Assembly (NCBI GenBank): GCA_964244495.1
Contig: CAXTIU010000001.1
Span: forward strand, 372,001 to 436,000
DNA: 64,000 bases
Direction: 5' to 3'
DNA from: RH-AL1 sp964244495
GTDB lineage: Bacteria > Pseudomonadota > Alphaproteobacteria > Rhizobiales > Beijerinckiaceae
Below the pieces are notes generated by a model. The model saw nothing but the letters and a program-made list of their open reading frames with translations. It did no database searches and was not told the origin of the DNA. This document shows, piece after piece, positions 39,971 to 48,645 of the stretch. The position numbers were made by a program, and so were the translations under genes. Every line of letters starts with the position of its first letter. The stretch's first letter is position 1.

Positions 39971-42900
39971 GCGCGTCCCGCCTCGTGCCCCGGGGCGGCC
40001 AGCTCGCGCAGCGCGTCGGCGTCGCGCGGGGTCACGTCGGGGTAGTCGGGATCGCTGCCGACCAGCGGCGACACGCGCCAGGAGCGGGCGCACCTGGTGC
40101 CGCCGGCGCGCGCCGCCACCACCGCGACGCCCGGCACGTCGGGCAGCCGGAACGCGTCGGCCGGCCCCTCGCCGGCTTCGACCGCGATGTCGGAGGTGAT
40201 GCAGACGTCGGCGAAATCGACGCCGGCCAGCGCCTCGCGCAGCCCCTCGTCTGTGACGAACACGCGCGGCGCCGCCTCCAGCGAAGATCCAAGCGAACCG
40301 CCCGGCCGTTTCCGCGCGCGCTCGATCTCCAGCGCGCCGGTCACGACCGAGCGGACCGCCCGCACCCTGTCCCATTTCGCCGCCAAGGCCGGATCGTGCC
40401 AGGCGCCCGGCGCGTCGGGAAAGGCTTCGAGGTGCACCGAGACGGCGTCGGGGTAGCGCGACAGCCACGCCTCCTCCGCCGTGAAGGCGAGGATCGGCGC
40501 GAGCCACAGCGTGACGCGGCGGAACGCCAGCTCGATCACCTCCAAGGCGGCCCGGCGGCGGAGGCTGGAGGGCGCGTCGCAGTAGAGGGCGTCCTTGCGC
40601 ACGTCGAAGTAGAAGGCGGACAGGTCCGCGTTGAGGAAGGTGGTGAGGCGCGCCACCACGCGCTTGAAGTCGAAGCGCGCGACGGCCTCGCGCACCTCGC
40701 CGTCCAGCTCGTGGAGCTTGTGCAGCACCAGGCGCTCCAGCTCCGGCATGTCGGCGAAGGCGACCGTACGCTGGGGATCGTAGTGGCCGAGCGCGCCGAG
40801 CATCCAGCGCAGCGTGTTGCGGAGCTTCTTGTAGGTCTCGACGAAGGTCTTCAGGATCTCGGGGCCGATGCGCAGGTCGTCGGCGGTGTCCGAGGCGGCG
40901 ACCCACAGGCGGAGGATGTCCGCGCCGGACTCCTTGATGATCGACTGGGGCGCGACGACGTTGCCGACCGACTTCGCCATCTTGCGGCCCTGCCCGTCAA
41001 GCACGAAGCCGTGGGTCAGCACCGCGTCGTAGGGCGCGCGGCCGCGCGTGCCGCAGGATTCGAGGAGCGAGGAGTGGAACCAGCCCCGGTGCTGGTCGGA
41101 GCCTTCGAGGTACAGCACCTCGTCCTGGCCGCCGTCGCGCACCCGGTGCAGGCCGGCGAGGTCGGGGAAGTGCTCGGGGTCTTCCAGCGTGAAGGCGTGG
41201 GTCGAGCCGGAGTCGAACCAAACGTCGAGCACGTCGTCGACCTTCCGCCACGCCTCGCCGGCCCGCTCGCCGAGGAAGCGCTCGCGGGCACCCTCCGCGT
41301 ACCAGCAGTCGGCGCCCTCCGCCGCGAAGGCGGCGAGGACGCGGGCGTTGACGGCCGCGTCGACCAGGACGCGCGACTCGCCGTCGACGAAGATCGCGAT
41401 CGGCACCCCCCAGGCGCGCTGGCGCGACACCACCCAGTCCGGGCGGTTGCCGATCATGCCGGTGATGCGCGTCTCCCCCGCCGCCGGCACCCAGCGCGTG
41501 CGGGCGATCTCGGCGAGGGCGACTTGCCTCAAGGAGTCGACCATCGCTCGACCGAGATCATCGACGAGGAGACCTTTCTCCGCCGCTCGCTCCTGAGCGA
41601 CGGAGAAAGGTTGATCGAGCGCGATGAACCATTGCGGGGTGTTGCGGAAGATCAGCGGCTTCTTCGAGCGCCAGGAATGAGGATACTGGTGCTTGAGGCG
41701 GCCACGCGCGACGAGAGTGCCGGCGTCGATCAGCGCCTTGATGACGGCATCGTTGGCGTCGCCCTTGGCGCCCTTGTCGTCGTAGACGCGGCGGCCGGTA
41801 AAGCCGGGCGCGTCGTCGGTGAGGAAGCCGTCCGCGTCGACGGTGGTGGGGATGCGCGTGTCGATATCTCTGGCGAGGAGCTGGCGCGTGTTCGCCATCC
41901 ACACGTCGAAGTCGTCGCGGCCGTGGCTCGGCGCGGTGTGGACGAAGCCGGTGCCGGTGTCGTCGGTGACGTGGTCGCCGTCGAGGAGGGGCACGTCGAA
42001 GCCATAGCCCATCGCCGCGAGGGGGTGCGAGGCCGTCAAAGCTTTCAGCTCGGCGGCCTCGACGGGGCGGACGCGCTCATAAGCCTCGACCTTGGCCGCC
42101 TTGAACACGCTGTCGGCGAGCGCGTCGGCGAGCAGGTAGTTGGCACCAACCTTCGCCCAGTTCGTCATGGCGGCGGCCGTGACCCGATAGAGTCCGTAGG
42201 CGATGCGCGACGAGAAACTAATCGCCCGATTGGCCGGCATGGTCCAGGGGGTGGTCGTGTAGATGACCACCGAGGCGTCGTACGGGTCGATGCTTCCACG
42301 TTGCTTCGCGACGCCGCCGGCGATCCGCATCGGCGCCGTTTTATCAACCAGGAGCTTCACCGGAAACGCCACGAACACCGTGTCGCTCACATGGTCCTCG
42401 TACTCGACCTCGGCTTCCGCCAGCGCGGTCTTCTCCACCACCGACCACATCACCGGCTTCGAGCCGCGATACAGCAGGCCATTGGCCGCGAACGTCATGA
42501 TCTCGCCGGCGATCGCCGCCTCGGCGGGGTAAGCCATCGTCTCGTAGGGGTGCGCCCAGTCGCCGGTGACACCGAGGCGCCTGAATTCCTCGCGCTGGAT
42601 GTCGACCCAGTGCCGCGCGAAGGCGCGGCACTCGCGGCGGAATTCGACCACCGGCACGTCGTCCTTGCTGCGGCCCTTGGCACGGTAGGCCTCCTCGATC
42701 TTCCACTCGATGGGCAGGCCGTGGCAGTCCCAGCCCGGCACGTAGGTCGAATCCTTGCCGGTCATGCGCTGCGAGCGGGCGACGAGGTCCTTCAGGATCT
42801 TGTTGAGCGCGTGGCCGATGTGGATGTTGCCGTTGGCGTAGGGCGGACCGTCGTGCAGCACGAACTTCGGGCGGCCGCGCCCCGCCTCGCGCAGGCGGCC

Positions 42901-43062
42901 GTAGAGATCGATCGACGCCCAGCGGGCCAGGATCTCCGGCTCCCTTACCGGCAGGCCGGCGCGCATGGGGAAGTCGGTCTTCGGCAGGAAGAGCGTCTTG
43001 GCGTAGTCGGGCGCGCCCTCCGTGGATCGTGGGGACCCTGGCACGGTCTCGGGTCTGTTCAT
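39967..43062 (-). CDS. ileS: isoleucyl-tRNA synthetase
   Basis: About 1031 residues. Class I landmarks are PYANGNIHIGHALNKILKD (HIGH) near the N-terminus and KMAKSVGNVV (KMSKS variant). The editing domain (TPWTMPANRAIS, GTGFVHTAPSHGRDDF) lies between them. The C-terminal zinc-binding region is reduced: RCARSWR keeps one Cys of the usual pair. The start at 43062 gives MNRPETVPG; an upstream ATG at 43083 adds seven residues. It is co-transcribed with lspA. Confidence 0.97.
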   Translation of the reverse strand: MNRPETVPGSPRSTEGAPDYAKTLFLPKTDFPMRAGLPVREPEILARWASIDLYGRLREAGRGRPKFVLHDGPPYANGNIHIGHALNKILKDLVARSQRMTGKDSTYVPGWDCHGLPIEWKIEEAYRAKGRSKDDVPVVEFRRECRAFARHWVDIQREEFRRLGVTGDWAHPYETMAYPAEAAIAGEIMTFAANGLLYRGSKPVMWSVVEKTALAEAEVEYEDHVSDTVFVAFPVKLLVDKTAPMRIAGGVAKQRGSIDPYDASVVIYTTTPWTMPANRAISFSSRIAYGLYRVTAAAMTNWAKVGANYLLADALADSVFKAAKVEAYERVRPVEAAELKALTASHPLAAMGYGFDVPLLDGDHVTDDTGTGFVHTAPSHGRDDFDVWMANTRQLLARDIDTRIPTTVDADGFLTDDAPGFTGRRVYDDKGAKGDANDAVIKALIDAGTLVARGRLKHQYPHSWRSKKPLIFRNTPQWFIALDQPFSVAQERAAEKGLLVDDLGRAMVDSLRQVALAEIARTRWVPAAGETRITGMIGNRPDWVVSRQRAWGVPIAIFVDGESRVLVDAAVNARVLAAFAAEGADCWYAEGARERFLGERAGEAWRKVDDVLDVWFDSGSTHAFTLEDPEHFPDLAGLHRVRDGGQDEVLYLEGSDQHRGWFHSSLLESCGTRGRAPYDAVLTHGFVLDGQGRKMAKSVGNVVAPQSIIKESGADILRLWVAASDTADDLRIGPEILKTFVETYKKLRNTLRWMLGALGHYDPQRTVAFADMPELERLVLHKLHELDGEVREAVARFDFKRVVARLTTFLNADLSAFYFDVRKDALYCDAPSSLRRRAALEVIELAFRRVTLWLAPILAFTAEEAWLSRYPDAVSVHLEAFPDAPGAWHDPALAAKWDRVRAVRSVVTGALEIERARKRPGGSLGSSLEAAPRVFVTDEGLREALAGVDFADVCITSDIAVEAGEGPADAFRLPDVPGVAVVAARAGGTRCARSWRVSPLVGSDPDYPDVTPRDADALRELAAPGHEAGRA

Positions 43063-43135
43063 GGGCGGAGGTTGTGACGGCACCCGGCGCTTCTAGCAGG
43101 GCGGGCGCCCCTCCGCAGCCGGAAAAATCCGAGCC

Positions 43136-44188
43136 TCACGCCGCCATCGCCTCCGGCGGCCTGACGAGCCGCAGCGCCGCGCGCACGGTCGCGAGGCCGG
43201 CGCCGGGCCGGACCCCCTCCGTCGCGAGGTGCCGGCGCCAGGCGCGGGCGCCGGGCCAACCGTTGAACAGGCCGAGGATGTGCCGGGTCATCGCGTGCAG
43301 CGGCACGCCGGCGGCGAGCCGCGCCTCCACGTGAGGCAGGTAGGCCTCGATCGCTTCGGCCCGGCCGAGCGGGGCGTCCGCGGCGCCGAACAGCCGGGCA
43401 TCGACCTCCAGCAGCAGGGCCGGGTCGCCGTAGGCGGCGCGGCCGACCATGACGCCGTCCAGCCCCCGGCCGTCCACCCGGGTCAAGGCCGCCTCGATCG
43501 CCGGCCAGGTCGCCAGACCGCCGTTGAGCGCCACCGGCACGCCCGGCAGCCGCCGCTTCAGCGCCTGGACGAGGGGATAGTCGAGCGGCGGCACGGTGCG
43601 GTTCTCCTTCGGTGACAGGCCGTCGAGCCAGGCCTTGCGCGCGTGGACGATCAGCGCGTCGGCGCCGGCGGCGGTGACCGCGTCCGCCAGGGCGTCGAGC
43701 GCGGCGCGGGGCTCCTGCTCGTCGACGCCGATGCGGCACTTCACCGTCACCGGCACGCCGACCGCCGCCTTCATCGCCGCGACGCACGCGGCGACCAGCG
43801 CCGGCTCGCGCATCAGGCAGGCGCCGAACGCGCCGTTGCGCACGCGGTCCGATGGGCAGCCGACGTTGAGGTTGATCTCTCCGTAGCCCCAGTCGGCGCA
43901 GATGGCGGCGGCGCGGGCGAGGTCGCCGGGGTCGCTGCCGCCGAGCTGCACCGCCAGCGGATGCTCGAACGCGTCGAAACCGAGCAGGCGCTCCCGGTTG
44001 CCGTGGATCACGGCACCGGCCGTGATCATCTCCGTGTAGAGCCGCGCGCGCTTCGACAGGACGCGATGGAACGCGCGGCAGTACCGATCGGTCCAGTCCA
44101 TCATGGGGGCGACGGAAAAGCGCCACCGGTCGCATTCGGACACGCCCGCTGTGAAACCGCTCGTTTTCTCGTGCCTGTCGTCGCCCAT
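43136..44188 (-). CDS. dusA: tRNA-dihydrouridine(20/20a) synthase DusA
   Basis: 350 residues. It reduces U20/U20a in tRNA D-loops using FMN. The FMN and active-site segments are SVAPMMDWTDRYCRAFHRVLS, INLNVGCPSDRVRNGAFGACLM (active Cys) and HARKAWLDGLSPKENR. The first roughly 25 residues are unlike the family and probably come from the integrated element, which recreates the 5' end of the gene on insertion. An integrase gene begins 69 nt away in the opposite direction. Confidence 0.95.
   Translation of the reverse strand: MGDDRHEKTSGFTAGVSECDRWRFSVAPMMDWTDRYCRAFHRVLSKRARLYTEMITAGAVIHGNRERLLGFDAFEHPLAVQLGGSDPGDLARAAAICADWGYGEINLNVGCPSDRVRNGAFGACLMREPALVAACVAAMKAAVGVPVTVKCRIGVDEQEPRAALDALADAVTAAGADALIVHARKAWLDGLSPKENRTVPPLDYPLVQALKRRLPGVPVALNGGLATWPAIEAALTRVDGRGLDGVMVGRAAYGDPALLLEVDARLFGAADAPLGRAEAIEAYLPHVEARLAAGVPLHAMTRHILGLFNGWPGARAWRRHLATEGVRPGAGLATVRAALRLVRPPEAMAA
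44075..44115. other. probable left attachment site within dusA
   Basis: This is the 5' dusA stretch encoding APMMDWTDRYCR. Integrases of the dusA-targeting family recombine in this conserved segment, leaving one hybrid gene next to int and a displaced 5' fragment at the far end. The far copy is not in this window, so the exact core cannot be delimited. Confidence 0.5.
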
Positions 44189-44220
44189 CGTCGCCTTTCA
44201 TTGCCCGTTGCGCTCGCGCG

Positions 44221-44239
44221 CTTGCTACGATGTAGCAAG
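44221..44239. promoter_or_regulatory. inverted repeat upstream of int
   Basis: CTTGCTAC-GAT-GTAGCAAG is a perfect 8-bp inverted repeat 19 nt before the int ATG. ATGTAGCATG follows at 44251-44260, and its reverse complement occurs at 47478-47487 upstream of the P63C gene. A common repressor or recombination-accessory site is likely. Confidence 0.5.
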
Positions 44240-44257
44240 GCACGAGGATCATGTAGC

Positions 44258-45352
44258 ATGGGCACCATCACTCCCCGGAAGCGTAGCGACGGCACCGTCG
44301 GCTATACCGCACAAATCCGGATCCGGCGCGATGGCAAGATCGCCCACAACGAGACGCACACGTTCGACCGCAAACAGGCGGCAACAGCGTGGCTGAAGAA
44401 GCGGGAAAGTGAGCTCGGCGCGCCGGGCGGCCTCGACAGAGCGCGGCGCGACGACCCCACCCTCGCCGCAGTCATCGAACGCTACATCGCCGAGAGCGAG
44501 AGGAAGATCGGCCGGACCAAGACGCAGGTTCTCCGCGCGATCAAGAGCAACGAGCTCGCCGCCCTGCCCTGCAGCAAGGTGACAAGCGCCGAGATCGTGA
44601 CCTTCTCGCAGAACCTCGGCGTGCAACCTCAGACCGTCAGCAACTACCTGTCGCACCTGTCCTCGATTTTCGCGGTCGCGCGACCAGCTTGGGGCTATCC
44701 GCTCGACCAGCAAGCCATGCGAGACGCTTTCGCCGTGACGAAGCGGCTCGGGCTGACCGGCAAGAGCAAGCAGCGCGAGCGCCGCCCGACACTCGACGAA
44801 CTCGACCGCGTGATGAGGCACTTCGCGGACCGGCAACGACGGCGTCCTGGCTCCGCTCCGATGCAGTGGATCATCGTCTTCGCGATCTTCTCAACCCGCC
44901 GTCTCGAAGAGATCCTCCGCGTCATGTGGCGCGACCTCGATGAGGAACACGCCCGCGTGATGGTGCGCGACATGAAGAACCCGGGCGAGAAGATCGGGAA
45001 CGACATCTGGTGCGATCTTCCGCCCGAGGCGCTCCGGATCGCCAAGGTGATGCCGAGGATCGCCGAGCAAATCTTCCCCTTCGGCGCCGACGCGGTCGGA
45101 ATGGCGTTCACCCGAGCGATGCAGTTCCTCGCCATTGAGGATCTGCACTTCCACGATCTTCGGCACGAAGGCGTCTCGCGCCTTTTCGAGCTAGGTCGGA
45201 CGATTCCGCAGGTCGCCGGCGTAAGCGGACACCGGTCCTGGCAATCCCTCCAGCGCTACACGCACGTCCGGCAGACCGGCGACAAGTTCGCGGGCTGGCC
45301 GTGGCTCGACGTCCTCTCGTCCACAACACCACCAGGCGATGCCCATGGCTGA
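44258..45352 (+). CDS. int: tyrosine site-specific integrase
   Basis: 364 residues. An N-terminal AP2-like arm-binding segment (ITPRKRSDGTVGYTAQIRIRRDGK) is followed by a SAM-like core-binding domain and the catalytic domain with Arg (FSTRRLEEILR), His-x-x-Arg (FHDLRHEGVSR), His (SGHRSWQS) and nucleophile Tyr (LQRYTHV). Its place and direction next to dusA match the described dusA-associated integrases. It should excise and insert the element. Confidence 0.93.
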   Translation: MGTITPRKRSDGTVGYTAQIRIRRDGKIAHNETHTFDRKQAATAWLKKRESELGAPGGLDRARRDDPTLAAVIERYIAESERKIGRTKTQVLRAIKSNELAALPCSKVTSAEIVTFSQNLGVQPQTVSNYLSHLSSIFAVARPAWGYPLDQQAMRDAFAVTKRLGLTGKSKQRERRPTLDELDRVMRHFADRQRRRPGSAPMQWIIVFAIFSTRRLEEILRVMWRDLDEEHARVMVRDMKNPGEKIGNDIWCDLPPEALRIAKVMPRIAEQIFPFGADAVGMAFTRAMQFLAIEDLHFHDLRHEGVSRLFELGRTIPQVAGVSGHRSWQSLQRYTHVRQTGDKFAGWPWLDVLSSTTPPGDAHG

Positions 45353-45614
45353 CGACACCTGCACCTGCTCGCACTGCCGGATCCGGCGCGCCGCGTTCGG
45401 TTTCGAGCAGGACATCGCGGAAGCCGACTTCCAGGAAGGCCTCGCGGCGCTCGCTCAAGTGTTCGGGATCGCCGTCGCCAGCGCGAACGGCCTGATCGCC
45501 GCCGGCGCCGTCGAAATTTTCACGCGGGGCCAGAACCAAGCGCGCGAACAGCGGGAGCGGCAGCGCGCGGCGAACGGCGACCTCGCGAGCGCGGAGGTCG
45601 CCGGCCATGGCTGA
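45345..45614 (+). CDS. phage hypothetical protein with Cys motif
   Basis: 89 residues. The N-terminal CTCSHCRIRRAAF could bind zinc. An alanine-rich helical middle and a basic Gln/Arg-rich segment follow. It overlaps the end of int by 8 nt and the start of the next gene by 8 nt, so the three are translated as a unit. No family is recognised. Confidence 0.6.
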   Translation: MADDTCTCSHCRIRRAAFGFEQDIAEADFQEGLAALAQVFGIAVASANGLIAAGAVEIFTRGQNQAREQRERQRAANGDLASAEVAGHG

Positions 45615-46488
45615 GAACACCTCGATCGAGTGGTGCCGGCACACCATGAACTTCTGGGTCGGCTGCACGGCGCTCTCGCCGGCTTGCGACCATTGCTACG
45701 CCGAGGCTTGGGCGAAGCGCACCGGTCATCCTGAGCTGTGGCAAGGTGAGCGCCGTCGCACGACGGCCGAGAACTGGCAGAAGCCGCTGAAGTGGGATCG
45801 CCTCGCCGCGGCGCGGTCGCGCGATCGCGTGTTCACGAACTCGCTGGCCGACTTCCTCGACAACCAAGTGCCCGGTCGCTGGCGCGACGATGCTTGGCAC
45901 CGGATCGATCAGTGCCGGAACCTCGATTGGATGATCCTGTCGAAGCGGCCTGAGAACGGCCCGAAGATGTTGCCCGGCCCGGCGATCGGCGCTCCTGAGT
46001 GGGGTGCCGGTTGGCCGCACGTCTGGATGGGCACGACCGTCGAGAATCGCGCCCGCAAGCGCCGGATCGACGCCTTGCGCCAGATCCCGGCCGTGGTCCG
46101 CTTCCTGTCGTGCGAACCGCTCTTGGAGGACCTCGGCGAGCTCGATCTCACCGGCATCCACCTGGTGATCGTCGGCGGCGAGAGTGGACCGGGCGCGAGG
46201 CCCATGCATCCTGCATGGGCGCGGTCGATCCGTGACCAGTGTGCGGCAGCGGGGTCAGCCTTCTTCTTCAAACAGGTTGGCGACTGGGCGCCGGCGCACA
46301 CCATCGATCCCGGCCAAGGCGACGGCATCTACCTCGATGACGATGGAACGACGATGACTATGCCGCTCGGCGGTGGGTACGACCGCGCCGGCATCAACCT
46401 TCAGGGTATGCGCCGGGTCGGCAAGCGCCGCGCCGGCCGCCTCCTCGACGGCATCGAGCACAACGGCATGCCGGAGGTGCGCCCGTGA
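45607..46488 (+). CDS. DUF5131 (phage Gp37/Gp68-like) protein
   Basis: 293 residues. The N-terminal TSIEWCRHTMNFWVGCTALSPACDHCYAE motif with clustered Cys is the signature of this phage family, which is thought to have a radical-SAM-like barrel. The segments ILSKRPENG, VWMGTTVENRARKRRID and SCEPLLEDLG are also typical. The biochemical role is not established; DNA or nucleotide modification is often suggested. It is part of the early rightward operon after int. Confidence 0.88.
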   Translation: MAENTSIEWCRHTMNFWVGCTALSPACDHCYAEAWAKRTGHPELWQGERRRTTAENWQKPLKWDRLAAARSRDRVFTNSLADFLDNQVPGRWRDDAWHRIDQCRNLDWMILSKRPENGPKMLPGPAIGAPEWGAGWPHVWMGTTVENRARKRRIDALRQIPAVVRFLSCEPLLEDLGELDLTGIHLVIVGGESGPGARPMHPAWARSIRDQCAAAGSAFFFKQVGDWAPAHTIDPGQGDGIYLDDDGTTMTMPLGGGYDRAGINLQGMRRVGKRRAGRLLDGIEHNGMPEVRP

Positions 46489-46847
46489 GCCTCGCCGGAG
46501 ACCTCGACGAAGTCGGTCTCGAACGCGTCACGGGCATGGTCGACGCAGTGCGGGCCGCCGGCCTGACGACCGAGGCCGAGATGTTCGACACGCTCGCATG
46601 GGCGTGGTGGCGGCTCACGAGCGCTTACGTCAACGCGCATCCCTACGTCGAGCGGCCCGAGCCTGGGGGCATGACGCCGACCTCCGCGCTTCATGTCGTC
46701 GACGTCGTCATGCGGCATTGGGGGCAGCTTGTTCCCGGTACCCCAAAGCTCGACGACGAACGGGTGCGTCGCGAGGCGGCGGCCGACGAGGCTTGGCACC
46801 ACGAGGAAGACCGCCGCATGCGGCGTGACGCTGGAGAGGAGAGCTAG
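46485..46847 (+). CDS. phage hypothetical protein
   Basis: 120 residues, acidic, mostly helical (LDEVGLERVTGMVDAVRAAGL, WAWWRLTSAYVNAHPYVER). It starts with GTG overlapping the DUF5131 stop (GTGA). There is no signal or membrane segment. The family is unknown. Confidence 0.6.
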   Translation: MSLAGDLDEVGLERVTGMVDAVRAAGLTTEAEMFDTLAWAWWRLTSAYVNAHPYVERPEPGGMTPTSALHVVDVVMRHWGQLVPGTPKLDDERVRREAAADEAWHHEEDRRMRRDAGEES

Positions 46848-46849
46848 CG

Positions 46850-47056
46850 ATGGAAATCGGACGCATCCTCGGCGCCACGCGCAACCTCGGGGCGCCACCG
46901 GACTGGGATAAGGACAAAGCAGGACCCTGTGTCGGCTTGCCAATCCGCGATGAACCCTACGCGCCGGGCGCCAACCGCATGGTGTCGGCTTGGTTTCCAT
47001 CAGAGGACGAGCTGAAGCTGATCGCGGCCGGCGCGCCGATCTACCTCTACGTCTAG
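46850..47056 (+). CDS. phage hypothetical protein
   Basis: 68 residues, ending PSEDELKLIAAGAPIYLYV, a form seen in small phage proteins that may bind other proteins. It starts 2 nt after the previous stop and is the last gene of the int operon. Its stop codon overlaps the motif at 47054-47071. Confidence 0.55.
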   Translation: MEIGRILGATRNLGAPPDWDKDKAGPCVGLPIRDEPYAPGANRMVSAWFPSEDELKLIAAGAPIYLYV

Positions 47057-47071
47057 GTAGCAAACGTACCA
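47054..47071. repeat. GGTACGTTTGCTACC motif, third copy (inverted)
   Basis: This 18-nt stretch is the reverse complement of 51742-51759 (exact) and of 53172-53189 (one mismatch). The half-palindrome GGTA-N7-TACC is visible. Confidence 0.55.
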
Positions 47072-47075
47072 CCAC

Positions 47076-47375
47076 CTAACCCTCATCCTGTCCACCGACG
47101 ACCCGCAACCGCATCGCGGCTGGCGGCAGGTCCGGCGGCCTTGGGCTTCGCCCGTCCAGGTCCGTGAACCTGATCCAGCATCGGGCCACGTATTTCCTGA
47201 CCTTGTCGCCCGGCTGCATATACCCACAGTCGATCGCCAACGCTTCTAGGACGGCGTCAAGCTCGGCCTCGGGACCGCAGCGTGCCGCGAGCCGTGCGAG
47301 CCTGTAGCGGCCCTTGCGCGGGCACAGCTTGCTATCGATGTTGACGATGATCCACGGGAAGTCGGAGAGGCGCAT
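47076..47375 (-). CDS. phage hypothetical protein
   Basis: 99 residues: WIIVNIDSKLCPRKGRYRLARLAARCG, then a helical middle and KVRKYVARCWIRFTDLDGR. It is basic with three spaced Cys. It is convergent with the int operon and divergent from the P63C gene. No ribosome binding site is evident. The family is unknown. Confidence 0.5.
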   Translation of the reverse strand: MRLSDFPWIIVNIDSKLCPRKGRYRLARLAARCGPEAELDAVLEALAIDCGYMQPGDKVRKYVARCWIRFTDLDGRSPRPPDLPPAAMRLRVVGGQDEG

Positions 47376-47427
47376 AAATAGAACATAACAAGAACATGAC
47401 TGACATGAAAATGGCTCCGGTCAGGGC

Positions 47428-47502
47428 AGCAAGCATCGCTCTAAGATGAAAAACGGTGCTTGCTAGAATCAGCAAGCATGCTACATTAGGCTCAGCAAGC
47501 AT
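47428..47502. promoter_or_regulatory. AGCAAGCAT operator cluster upstream of P63C gene
   Basis: AGCAAGCAT occurs at 47428, 47471 and 47494. TGCTTGCT at 47457 forms a perfect 8-bp inverted repeat with the second copy (6-nt spacer). CATGCTACAT (47478-47487) is shared in inverted form with the int leader. The cluster ends 14 nt before the start codon, as expected of repressor sites. Confidence 0.5.
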
Positions 47503-47516
47503 GGGAGCGTGCCGCC

Positions 47517-48530
47517 ATGGACGATGACAACGACACACCACAGAGCAAGGGTGGAAAAGCAAGATCTGATCGTATGACCCCGGAGCAGCGGAGCGAGATA
47601 GCTCGCGCCGGCGCACGAGCGAGATGGGATCACATCAAAGGCTTGCCTAAGGTGACGCACGGCTCTGCCGACCACCCATTGAAGATCGGCGATGTAGAGA
47701 TCCCTTGTTACGTTTTAGAGGACGGCACTCGCGTTCTCTCTCAGCGAGGAACGCTTGGCGGCCTTGGATTAAGCCAAGGCACAGCAGGCGCTGGCGGTGG
47801 TGATCGACTGGCCAGTTTTGCCGCTGGAAAAGGCATTTCCCCCTTTATTTCCAACACGCTGCTCGCGCTGATCGAAAACCCTATTCGCTTTCGACATGAG
47901 GTCGCGGGTGGTCACGCCTTTGGCTATCCCGCAACAATTCTTCCTGAGATCTGCGAAGCCGTCCTATCAGCGCGCGCCGCTGGCGCTCTGCAAAAGCAGC
48001 AAATGCACGTAGCTAATCAGTGCGAGATGTTGGTAAGGGCCTTCGCGAAGGTTGGTATCGTCGCTCTAGTCGATGAGGCGACAGGTTATCAGAAAGACCG
48101 CGATCGCGACGACCTGCATAGGCTTCTTTCAATATACCTTATTGAAGAACGACTTGCTTGGGCAAAACGTTTTCCTGACGAGTTCTATAAACAAATCTAC
48201 CGTTTAAAAAACTGGGGGTGGCCTGTCGGCAAAGCCAAGACTCCGCTACTTGGTCACATCACAAACGATATAGTCTACGAACGATTACCAGAAGGCGTTC
48301 TATCTCGCCTTCAAGAACTAAACCCAACGTCTGAAGAATCTAAACGTAGAAAATACAAGCATCACCAATTCCTTTCTAATGATGTTGGACAGCCGGACTT
48401 AAGAGACCATATATTACAAATACTTCCCATTATGAGGATTTCCAAAGATTGGAAGATATTCAAGAAACACCTAGACCTTGCTTTTCCTAAAAACGGTTCA
48501 CAGACGACTATAGATCTAGATGACGAATAA
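47517..48530 (+). CDS. P63C-domain phage protein
   Basis: 337 residues. A Lys/Arg-rich N-terminus (SKGGKARSDRMTPEQRSEIARAGARARW) precedes the P63C domain, recognised by ILPEICEAVLSAR, QMHVANQCEMLVRAFAKVGI and ALVDEATGYQ. Such proteins occur in prophages and mobile elements; a replication or regulatory role is guessed but unproven. The 3' third is markedly AT-richer than the host, which suggests separate origin. GGGAG lies before the ATG. Confidence 0.88.
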   Translation: MDDDNDTPQSKGGKARSDRMTPEQRSEIARAGARARWDHIKGLPKVTHGSADHPLKIGDVEIPCYVLEDGTRVLSQRGTLGGLGLSQGTAGAGGGDRLASFAAGKGISPFISNTLLALIENPIRFRHEVAGGHAFGYPATILPEICEAVLSARAAGALQKQQMHVANQCEMLVRAFAKVGIVALVDEATGYQKDRDRDDLHRLLSIYLIEERLAWAKRFPDEFYKQIYRLKNWGWPVGKAKTPLLGHITNDIVYERLPEGVLSRLQELNPTSEESKRRKYKHHQFLSNDVGQPDLRDHILQILPIMRISKDWKIFKKHLDLAFPKNGSQTTIDLDDE

Positions 48531-48543
48531 TAGAGACGAAAGA

Positions 48544-48565
48544 GCCCAGGCCGTTAAGCCTGGGC
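48544..48565 (+). terminator. hairpin after P63C gene
   Basis: GCCCAGGC-CGTTAA-GCCTGGGC, a perfect 8-bp stem 14 nt after the P63C stop and 7 nt before the tRNA-like RNA. No T-run follows, so it may be a processing or weak termination signal. Confidence 0.5.
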
Positions 48566-48571
48566 CCTAAT

Positions 48572-48639
48572 GGGGGTGGCATAGTGCGGTGCCGGGATTT
48601 CCAGCCATGACGCCGAGGGCGCAAGTCCCTCCACCTCCA
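48572..48639 (+). ncRNA. 68-nt tRNA-like RNA, copy 1
   Basis: The ends pair as a 7-bp acceptor (GGGGGTG / CACCTCC) followed by a single unpaired A. A T-arm-like hairpin GAGGG-CGCAAGT-CCCTC abuts the acceptor. Inside are a 3-bp mini-hairpin GCA-TAG-TGC in the D-arm position and a 4-bp stem closing an anticodon-like arm. Copy 2 (52079-52146, minus strand) has the same length and differs at both sides of acceptor pair 7, of the mini-hairpin and of the central stem, so pairing is kept. It is not a normal tRNA: the D-arm is too short and the anticodon stem is poor. Confidence 0.55.
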
Positions 48640-48645
48640 CATGCC

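Noticed and set aside
48572..48639. Hammerhead or HDV-like ribozyme, or tmRNA
   Set aside because: The conserved cores (CTGANGA..GAAA, or the nested HDV pseudoknot with a downstream strand) are absent, and the length is far too short for tmRNA.
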